Of a DNA stretch of 38,865 nucleotides, positions 32,653 through 38,865 are shown in pieces. The notes under the pieces were generated by a model that ran no database searches, was not told where the DNA came from, and saw only the letters and a program-made list of their open reading frames with translations. Source of the stretch: Aliicoccus persicus_A. GTDB lineage: Bacteria > Bacillota > Bacilli > Staphylococcales > Salinicoccaceae. The DNA lies in contig DYYI01000006.1 in assembly GCA_020741755.1 (NCBI GenBank), positions 1 to 38,865 on the forward strand, given 5' to 3'. The translations under genes and the position numbers were made by a program. The first letter of the stretch is position 1, and each line of letters opens with the position of its first letter.

Positions 32653-33824
32653 GTAAAATAAATATATACGGACTTGGTAGTTCGACGATTGATGCAATGA
32701 CTGTCGGTGTGCTGAACGAATTAAAATCATCGAACCATGTTTACACACGCACGATGGACCACCCGGCGATCCAAGAACTTGAAACGCTCGGCGTCGCATT
32801 TACGAGCTTTGATGAAGTTTATGAAACACATGAACAATTTGAAGATGTGTACGAGGACATCGTGAACACATTGATAAATAAAAGTGCCCATGAAGAAATT
32901 ATTTACGTCGTACCTGGACATCCATATTTTTACGAGACAACGACCGAGTTACTGCTGGCGCGGGATGTCGAAGTAGAAGTGCATGGTGGTGCAAGTTTTA
33001 TTGATACTGTTATCACAAGTTTGAACGTGCCAATTAACACACATTTTCAAGTGCTGGATGCATCGACGATGAAATACGAAGACTTGTCGGCAAACAAACA
33101 TACGTTGATTACCCAAGTGTACGACCAGCTTACTCTTGGGGAAGCGAAACTGACGCTCCTTGAATACTATAATGACGAAATGATTGTGACGCTTGTCGAT
33201 GGTGCGGGCAGTCCGGATGAGCGGATTCATGCCGTGCCGTTATTTGAACTGGATCATCTAGAAATCAACAGCAACTTGCTCGCACTTTATGTTCCAGTTG
33301 TCCAAAGTGACAGCATTCGTCATCGTTCGATAGAATACATGAATGAAATTTTCGACACACTTGTCGATGATGAGAAAGGCTGTCCTTGGGATAAAACCCA
33401 AACACATGAATCATTACAGCGCTACTTGATTGAAGAGTCATATGAATTTATTGAAGCGATTGAGAACGGCGATGACGATACTATCGTTGAAGAGCTCGGC
33501 GATGTACTCTTGCAAGTTGCACTTCATAGTGCCATCGGTAAAAAGAATGGTTACTTTGATTTCTATGATGTATTGCAAAGTCTGAACGATAAAGTTATCA
33601 GACGCCACCCGCATATATTTGGTGATGAAGAAATCGATGACTTAGATGGTCTTGATCGCGTATGGAAATTAGCCAAGCAAAAAGAGGGTAAAGTAGAAAA
33701 GGTAAAGCATGAAAAAGATTATGCAAAGACGATATTACCGTGGATGAAAGAGACAATTCATAACGGTACGTCTCTTGTAGATATATTGAAGCAACATCGA
33801 GGTGAAGAAAATGAGAATCGATAA
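32649..33824 (+). CDS. Tetrapyrrole methylase-like / MazG nucleotide pyrophosphohydrolase fusion (YabN)
   Basis: A 391-residue two-domain protein. The N-terminal part resembles SAM-dependent tetrapyrrole methylases (INIYGLGSSTIDAMTVGV, VVPGHPYFYETTTELLL). The C-terminal part is MazG (CPWDKTQTHESLQRYLIEES, EELGDVLLQVALHS, KVIRRHPHIFGDEE), which hydrolyses non-canonical or excess NTPs, with the metal-binding EExxE and ExxD pattern visible. The ATGA overlap with mfd indicates coupling. In Staphylococcus, as I recall, a polysaccharide-flippase gene separates mfd from mazG; here it is absent. Confidence 0.92.
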   Translation: MSKINIYGLGSSTIDAMTVGVLNELKSSNHVYTRTMDHPAIQELETLGVAFTSFDEVYETHEQFEDVYEDIVNTLINKSAHEEIIYVVPGHPYFYETTTELLLARDVEVEVHGGASFIDTVITSLNVPINTHFQVLDASTMKYEDLSANKHTLITQVYDQLTLGEAKLTLLEYYNDEMIVTLVDGAGSPDERIHAVPLFELDHLEINSNLLALYVPVVQSDSIRHRSIEYMNEIFDTLVDDEKGCPWDKTQTHESLQRYLIEESYEFIEAIENGDDDTIVEELGDVLLQVALHSAIGKKNGYFDFYDVLQSLNDKVIRRHPHIFGDEEIDDLDGLDRVWKLAKQKEGKVEKVKHEKDYAKTILPWMKETIHNGTSLVDILKQHRGEENENR

Positions 33825-34086
33825 ATTTTTAAAAGTATCTCGCATTATTAAGCGCCGTACACTTGCCAAAGAAGTGACGAGTGACGGACGTATACAAATC
33901 AATGGCAGAGTTGCAAAGCCTGGGACTGAAGTACAGGTTGGCGACACGATTGAAATACAGTTTGGTCAAAAGCATGTAACTTATGAAGTATTAGAGCTTC
34001 AAGAACATGCACGAAAAGAAGATGTAGAGCGCATGTATAAAATTGTTAAAGAAGAAAAGATTGAGAAATCTGACGGAATGTCCTAG
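33811..34086 (+). CDS. S4-domain RNA-binding protein (RqcP/YabO, HslR-like)
   Basis: A 91-residue S4-domain protein (MRIDKFLKVSRIIKRRTLAK, GRVAKPGTEVQVGDTIEIQFG). The Bacillus homologue RqcP acts with RqcH in adding alanine tails to peptides stuck on 50S subunits. ATG 33811 sits six bases after GAGGTG and lies inside the 3' end of the MazG gene (14-base overlap). A GTG at 33802 is rejected because it is part of the ribosome site. Confidence 0.93.
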   Translation: MRIDKFLKVSRIIKRRTLAKEVTSDGRIQINGRVAKPGTEVQVGDTIEIQFGQKHVTYEVLELQEHARKEDVERMYKIVKEEKIEKSDGMS

Positions 34087-34143
34087 TAATTCAAAGAGAT
34101 ATGGTGTATTTTTAAAGTACAAGATGTATGGGTGTGAGTGATC

Positions 34144-34518
34144 ATGAAGGAAACAAATCAAAAGGTCACAAAGTTATCGAATGAGTATACAAAACAGAGT
34201 GATCAAAACAAAAAAATTAAACATTTAGAGCAACAAGTCGTGAGGCGACGAATGAAAGTATTCGTACCTCTATTAGCCTTGCCTATAATTTTTATTTCGT
34301 TTACTGCATTCGCCCAACATCAACAAAATCAAGAACTTGCAGATGAGCTTGCATCAACTGAACAAACATTAGAAGATGCGACAGCAAAAGAAGAACAACT
34401 GCTCAAACAAATTGAACGTCTGAATGATGACAATTACATTGCACGTATGGCACGTAGCGAATTTTATCTCTCAGAAGAGGGAGAAATCATTTTTAACTTA
34501 CTTGAAGATGAAGAATAA
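34144..34518 (+). CDS. divIC: Septum formation initiator DivIC
   Basis: A 124-residue bitopic membrane protein. A cytoplasmic basic N-terminus is followed by one membrane helix (VFVPLLALPIIFISFTAFA, about 38-56). After it comes an extracellular coiled coil (HQQNQELADELASTEQTLED) and a DivIC-type C-terminus (YIARMARSEFYLSEEGEIIFNL). It joins FtsL and DivIB in the division machinery. ATG 34144 was chosen; a GTG at 34138 is in frame. An intrinsic terminator follows. Confidence 0.93.
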   Translation: MKETNQKVTKLSNEYTKQSDQNKKIKHLEQQVVRRRMKVFVPLLALPIIFISFTAFAQHQQNQELADELASTEQTLEDATAKEEQLLKQIERLNDDNYIARMARSEFYLSEEGEIIFNLLEDEE

Positions 34519-34536
34519 TATCAAAATAATGAACAT

Positions 34537-34581
34537 TATCCCATCACTAAACGAAATGTTACAGTGATGGGGTATTTATTT
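34537..34581 (+). terminator. Terminator after divIC
   Basis: ATCCCATCACT pairs with AGTGATGGG and flanking bases, then TATTTATTTTTT. Confidence 0.83.
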
Positions 34582-34718
34582 TTTCGTGATATTAATTATG
34601 TGAGAACTTTCGCAATTCTAACTGTATGCAGTTTCATTCGGTAGATTAATAATGAAATAATATTAGAATGATGTTATTATATATAAGAATATAAATTCTG
34701 GGAGGATATTTTATACAA

Positions 34719-35102
34719 ATGTCAGTAGAAGTGGGCAGTAAAGTAAAAGGTAAGGTTTCAGGTATTAAAAATTTCGGAGCATTTATTGAATTACCAGAAA
34801 GAAAAACAGGTCTCGTGCATATTTCAGAAGTTGCTGATCAATATGTGGATGACATCAATGAACACTTAACTGTCGGTGAAGAAGTCGAAGTTAAAGTACT
34901 GAGTATTGGTGACGATGGTAAGATTAGTCTGTCCATAAAAAAAGCGAAAGCACCAGCGCCGAAACCAAAGCCGAAAAAAGAACCAACACCAGAAGATTTC
35001 GAGAAGAAACTTGCTGGATTTTTAAAAGATAGTGAAGAACGAATTTCAACAATCAAGAAGCAAACAGAATCTCGTCGTGGTGGACGCGGCGGTAAACGAT
35101 AA
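34719..35102 (+). CDS. yabR: S1-domain RNA-binding protein (YabR)
   Basis: A 127-residue protein with one S1 domain (GSKVKGKVSGIKNFGAFIELP, SIGDDGKISLSIKKAK) and a basic tail rich in Pro and Lys, ending RRGGRGGKR. Related to polynucleotide phosphorylase S1 domains; the role in Staphylococcaceae is not well defined. The ATG fits the family start, but GGGAGG lies 13 bases upstream, which is longer than usual for this genome. It is followed by a terminator. Confidence 0.92.
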   Translation: MSVEVGSKVKGKVSGIKNFGAFIELPERKTGLVHISEVADQYVDDINEHLTVGEEVEVKVLSIGDDGKISLSIKKAKAPAPKPKPKKEPTPEDFEKKLAGFLKDSEERISTIKKQTESRRGGRGGKR

Positions 35103-35109
35103 TAAATTT

Positions 35110-35137
35110 AGACGATTCGTCATGAATCGTCTTTTTG
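35110..35137 (+). terminator. Terminator between yabR and tilS
   Basis: AGACGATTC, loop GTCAT, GAATCGTCT, then TTTTT. It ends only about nine bases before the tilS start region, so tilS depends on readthrough or a promoter further upstream. Confidence 0.85.
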
Positions 35138-35145
35138 ATTAGAAG

Positions 35146-36351
35146 GTGATTTTTATCGATGTCACGTGGTCACATGATGATGACATTGCACTCGCTGTTT
35201 CTGGCGGGGTAGATTCGAATGTCTTACTCCATCTATTAATAACGAAATATCAACATACGTTTAAGACGCTCACGTTGCTCCATGTGAATCACCAGCAGCG
35301 TGTCGAGTCTATTGAAGAAGAATCATACATACGAGACTATGCATCAAGACATGGTCTAAAGCTGTACGTTAAACATCTTGAATTTGAAGATGATTCATTT
35401 TCACAGTCGAAAGCCCGTGAATTGCGCTATGCGTTTTTTATGGATGTGATGGCGGGTAAGGGAATTGAACACCTCCTCACCGCACATCATCTGGATGATG
35501 ATTATGAAACGATTGCGCTTCAGCTCTTTTCAGGACGTACACCGATTGGCATTGCACCATCGCGTCAGATGGATGATATCACCATTCATCGTCCGCTCAT
35601 TCATATGAGGAAAGACACGCTTTATACGTACGCAGAAAAACATCACGTTCGATATTTTGAAGACGTGACGAATCGTGAGGATAATTACACTCGAAATTTC
35701 ATGCGAAATCAAATATTGTCAAAGATTGATGGACATCCACATCTGTCGGTATCGTCACTAAGTGAGATTCGTGATGATTACCAAGCAATTGAAGCCGTTC
35801 TTGCAAAACATTTTGCACATATTACAGACTCGATCTCGCGCAGGACCTTCGTTAACCTGACAGAACTTGAACAGATTTTTGTACTACGTAAACTTTCAGG
35901 AGACACATCTCTTTCACGTAAATACGCGAAAGAAATAGCTAAAGTTGCTAACGATGACACATCAAATGCAGCATTTGTTGTCAGTGAAGAGACGATTGTG
36001 ATTACATATGATTCAATTTACGTAAAAGATAAAAGAGCGTCAGATACAGCATTGGAAATCACAGCATCCGGACGACATAAATTCAACGATTACATCATCG
36101 ACGTCGACGCGTCGATATTACCGATTCATGTACGTACACAAGAACCGGGCGATAAAATTCCCTTAGATTTTGGTACGAAAAAAGTGGCGAGGATTTTTAT
36201 CGATGCGAAAGTGCCAACAGAAAAGAGAAATCATATTCCAATTATTACAAATACATTGGGTGAAATTATTGCGGTCGGTGTAATGTATAATATAATTGAT
36301 AGGGACTTATTAAATATAGAGAGGATGACAATAGATGACACTGAGAAATGA
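35146..36351 (+). CDS. tilS: tRNA(Ile)-lysidine synthetase
   Basis: A 401-residue enzyme that ligates lysine to C34 of tRNA-Ile2 so that it reads AUA. The PP-loop ATPase signature AVSGGVDSNVLLHL (about 18-31), LLTAHHLDDDYETIALQLFSG, and the C-terminal TilS domain (RTQEPGDKIP, RIFIDAKVPTEKRNHIPII) are present. The start is uncertain. GTG 35146 is the only conventional in-frame codon but overlaps AGAAGG, the only visible ribosome site. An ATT or ATC start a few codons later would be correctly spaced. It overlaps hpt by 17 bases. Confidence 0.94.
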   Translation: MIFIDVTWSHDDDIALAVSGGVDSNVLLHLLITKYQHTFKTLTLLHVNHQQRVESIEEESYIRDYASRHGLKLYVKHLEFEDDSFSQSKARELRYAFFMDVMAGKGIEHLLTAHHLDDDYETIALQLFSGRTPIGIAPSRQMDDITIHRPLIHMRKDTLYTYAEKHHVRYFEDVTNREDNYTRNFMRNQILSKIDGHPHLSVSSLSEIRDDYQAIEAVLAKHFAHITDSISRRTFVNLTELEQIFVLRKLSGDTSLSRKYAKEIAKVANDDTSNAAFVVSEETIVITYDSIYVKDKRASDTALEITASGRHKFNDYIIDVDASILPIHVRTQEPGDKIPLDFGTKKVARIFIDAKVPTEKRNHIPIITNTLGEIIAVGVMYNIIDRDLLNIERMTIDDTEK

Positions 36352-36874
36352 TATAAGTGACATTGTGCTTAGCGAAGAGAAAATTATATCGCTTGCGAAA
36401 TCACTCGGTGAGAAAATTACTGAAGATTACAAGGATAAAAACCCATTGCTCGTCGGCTTGTTAAAAGGCTCAATCATGTTTATGGGGGATTTGATTAAAT
36501 ATATCGATACGCATGTGGAAATAGATTTTATGGATGTTTCGAGCTACTCAGGTACGAAGTCTTCAGGCGATGTGAAGATCATCAAGGATTTAAACCAATC
36601 GGTTGAAGGTCGTCACATTTTATTCGTAGAAGATATAATCGATACAGGTCAGACCTTGAATGCGATTATCGATTTGATTGAGTATCGTAAAGCAGCATCG
36701 GTCGAAATCGTCACATTGCTCGATAAACCTGCAAACCGTAAAGTTGATGTCGACGTGAAGTATGTCGGTACAGAAATACCAGACGGATTCGTCGTTGGAT
36801 ATGGACTAGATTTTGACGAGAAGTATCGTAATTTACCATATATCGGTTTATTGAAACCGGAAATTTATCAATAG
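36335..36874 (+). CDS. hpt: Hypoxanthine phosphoribosyltransferase
   Basis: A 179-residue purine salvage enzyme converting hypoxanthine or guanine with PRPP to IMP or GMP. Landmarks are LLVGLLKGSIMFMGDL, DFMDVSSYSGTKSSGDVKI, the PRPP loop ILFVEDIIDTGQTL, and DFDEKYRNLPYIG. It starts within the 3' end of tilS, with GAGAGG ten bases upstream. Its substrate PRPP comes from Prs, encoded in the same cluster. Confidence 0.97.
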   Translation: MTLRNDISDIVLSEEKIISLAKSLGEKITEDYKDKNPLLVGLLKGSIMFMGDLIKYIDTHVEIDFMDVSSYSGTKSSGDVKIIKDLNQSVEGRHILFVEDIIDTGQTLNAIIDLIEYRKAASVEIVTLLDKPANRKVDVDVKYVGTEIPDGFVVGYGLDFDEKYRNLPYIGLLKPEIYQ

Positions 36875-36958
36875 TTCGAAATCGAGCTCAAACAGTGGCA
36901 CGATTTAAGTTAACTATGTTATTATTTTTTTTAGTGTATTAGAAATGGAGGTTTATGG

Positions 36959-38865
36959 ATGCCTAAGAACTCAGGCCGTAACATTATTCTGTTAATTATT
37001 TTAGCAGTCGTTATGTACGGTATTTTCGCAGCGATTAGTGGAGATTCCACATTAGAAGAAGAAATTCAATATAATGAATTCGTCCAGCACTTAGAGTCAG
37101 GTGAAATCGCAGAGTTGACCATTCAACCTGAAAATAGTGTGTATCTTGTACAGGGACGTTTAGCATCACAAGAAGAGAATGAATCGTTTAGAACTGTTAT
37201 ACCATATAACAGTCAACATGATTTAGATTCGATTACAGAACAGGCAAGAGGTCAGGAAGGCTTAACATTTAATGTTGTTCCCGCAACAGAACCAAGCCCA
37301 TGGATGAATATCCTCATCTTAATGATTCCTATCTTAATTATTCTATTCTTATTCTTATTCCTCATGGGACAGTCACAAGGTGGCGGCGGTGGTGGTGGTA
37401 ACCGCATGATGAACTTCGGCAAGTCTAAAGCGAAGTTATACGACCAAAGTAAGAAGAAAATATTATTTAAAGATGTTGCAGGTGCAGATGAAGAGAAACA
37501 AGAATTAATTGAAGTTGTTGATTTCTTAAAGGATCATCGACGTTTTGAGCGCATCGGTGCACGTGTACCGAAAGGTGTCTTACTTGTTGGTCCACCAGGT
37601 ACTGGTAAAACATTGCTCGCTAAAGCGGTCGCAGGAGAAAGTGGCGTACCATTCTTCTCTATCTCAGGTTCTGACTTCGTGGAAATGTTTGTCGGTGTCG
37701 GTGCGAGTCGTGTGCGTGATCTATTTGAAAATGCAAAGAAAAATGCGCCGTGTATTATATTTATAGATGAAATTGATGCCGTTGGTCGTCAGCGTGGTGC
37801 TGGTGTTGGTGGTGGTCACGATGAGCGTGAACAAACACTGAACCAATTGCTCGTTGAGATGGATGGTTTCGGTGAAAACGAAGGTATCATTATGATTGCC
37901 GCGACGAACCGTCATGATATTTTAGACCCTGCATTGTTACGTCCAGGTCGTTTTGACCGTCAAATTCCAGTCGGCCGTCCGGATGTTAAAGGACGTGAAG
38001 CTGTACTTAAAGTACACGCGAGAAACAAACCATTGGATTCAACGGTTGACTTAAGTGCAATCGCAGCAAGAACACCAGGATTCTCTGGAGCAGATTTAGA
38101 AAACTTGTTAAACGAGGCAGCACTTGTTGCCGCGCGTCGTGATAAGACGAAGATTGATATGCGTGATGTTGATGAAGCGACGGACCGTGTCATCGCTGGT
38201 CCAGCGAAAAAGAACCGTGTGATTTCGAAGAAAGAACGCAACATCGTTGCATATCACGAAGCTGGACATACGATTATCGGTATGGTGTTAGACGATGCAG
38301 AAGCGGTTCACAAAGTGACGATTGTTCCACGTGGACAAGCGGGTGGTTATGCTGTAATGTTACCGAAGGAAGACCGTTACTTCATGACAAAACCTGAGCT
38401 TGAAGATAAGATCGTAGGATTGCTTGCAGGGCGTGTGGCAGAAGAAATTACGTTTGGTGAAGTATCTACAGGTGCACATAATGACTTCCAACGTTCAACT
38501 GCAATCGCACGTAGCATGGTGACTGAATACGGTATGAGTGACCGTATCGGACCAATCCAATTCACAGAAAGCAATCACAATGTATTTCTCGGTAAAGAAA
38601 TGGGCTCAGGCAACAATTTCTCAGATAAAATTGCCTACGAAATCGACCAAGAGATTCAAGATATTACGAAACGCCTATACGACAAGTGTCGTGACATTTT
38701 AACAGAGCATCAAGAACAGCTAAATCTGATTGCTGAAACTTTACTTGAAGTTGAAACATTAGATCGTGAACAAATCGAGTCACTATTTAACGATGGTGTA
38801 TTACCAGAACGTGTTTACGAATCTGATGCAGACAAGGAAGAAGAAATCGGTAAGAGCTATGAAGA
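36959..38865 (+). CDS. ftsH: Membrane ATP-dependent zinc metalloprotease FtsH (3' end outside window)
   Basis: About 635 residues are visible and the frame is open at the window edge. Order: membrane helix (NIILLIILAVVMYGIFAAI), extracellular domain, second helix (ILILMIPILIILFLFLFLLMG), AAA+ domain with GPPGTGKT, IIFIDEIDAVGRQRG and the second region of homology (RHDILDPALLRPGRFDRQI). The zinc protease domain follows with HEAGH (about 38258-38272). It degrades unassembled membrane proteins and short-lived regulators. GGAGG lies seven bases before ATG 36959. The acidic C-terminal region begins at the window end. Confidence 0.97.
   Translation, partial: MPKNSGRNIILLIILAVVMYGIFAAISGDSTLEEEIQYNEFVQHLESGEIAELTIQPENSVYLVQGRLASQEENESFRTVIPYNSQHDLDSITEQARGQEGLTFNVVPATEPSPWMNILILMIPILIILFLFLFLMGQSQGGGGGGGNRMMNFGKSKAKLYDQSKKKILFKDVAGADEEKQELIEVVDFLKDHRRFERIGARVPKGVLLVGPPGTGKTLLAKAVAGESGVPFFSISGSDFVEMFVGVGASRVRDLFENAKKNAPCIIFIDEIDAVGRQRGAGVGGGHDEREQTLNQLLVEMDGFGENEGIIMIAATNRHDILDPALLRPGRFDRQIPVGRPDVKGREAVLKVHARNKPLDSTVDLSAIAARTPGFSGADLENLLNEAALVAARRDKTKIDMRDVDEATDRVIAGPAKKNRVISKKERNIVAYHEAGHTIIGMVLDDAEAVHKVTIVPRGQAGGYAVMLPKEDRYFMTKPELEDKIVGLLAGRVAEEITFGEVSTGAHNDFQRSTAIARSMVTEYGMSDRIGPIQFTESNHNVFLGKEMGSGNNFSDKIAYEIDQEIQDITKRLYDKCRDILTEHQEQLNLIAETLLEVETLDREQIESLFNDGVLPERVYESDADKEEEIGKSYE

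Overview
The window looks like chromosomal DNA of a non-sporulating, low-GC Gram-positive coccus of the Staphylococcaceae, outside Staphylococcus itself (Jeotgalicoccus, Salinicoccus, Nosocomiicoccus and relatives are candidates; this is inference from gene order and protein resemblance). The block purR-ridA-spoVG-glmU-prs-rplY-pth-mfd-mazG-S4 protein-divIC-S1 protein-tilS-hpt-ftsH is the classic Bacillales order with the sporulation genes missing. The flippase gene that I recall between mfd and mazG in Staphylococcus is also missing.

Layout. 1-260: 41-bp repeats and a bidirectional terminator. 263-4060 (minus): a TetR regulator and an RND efflux permease, with a palindromic operator. 4171-5662: a two-gene ABC-type module whose ATPase has lost its catalytic motifs. 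5705-14580 (plus): HD phosphohydrolase, YwhD, YwiB, ArgRS, a BtuF/BtuC-like pair without an ATPase, an S9 peptidase and an M24 peptidase. 14605-15635: a gene-free array of about 20 hairpin units at 51-52 bp spacing in five stem families. 15703-17906 (minus): an MFS permease and a CbiX-like chelatase. 18079-20481: a small membrane protein, a thioesterase, a decayed small membrane-protein gene, and a surface metalloprotease resembling the anthrax lethal-factor catalytic domain. 20547-23390: the copper operon csoR-copA-copZ with a CsoR operator inside its promoter. 23425-23635: a second 41-bp repeat tract. 23765 to the end: the core housekeeping cluster, with ftsH cut by the window edge.

Genes that work together: TetR with the RND pump; CsoR, CopA and CopZ in copper sensing, export and chaperoning; GlmU for cell-wall UDP-GlcNAc; PurR, Prs and Hpt in purine and PRPP metabolism; Pth, L25, the S4 protein and TilS in translation and its quality control; Mfd and MazG in genome maintenance; DivIC and FtsH at division and the membrane.

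The least explained material is the 51/52-bp hairpin array, the related 41-bp repeats, the lethal-factor-like protease, the pseudo-ATPase ABC module and the ArgRS with an altered HIGH motif. All family calls come from reading the sequence without database searches.
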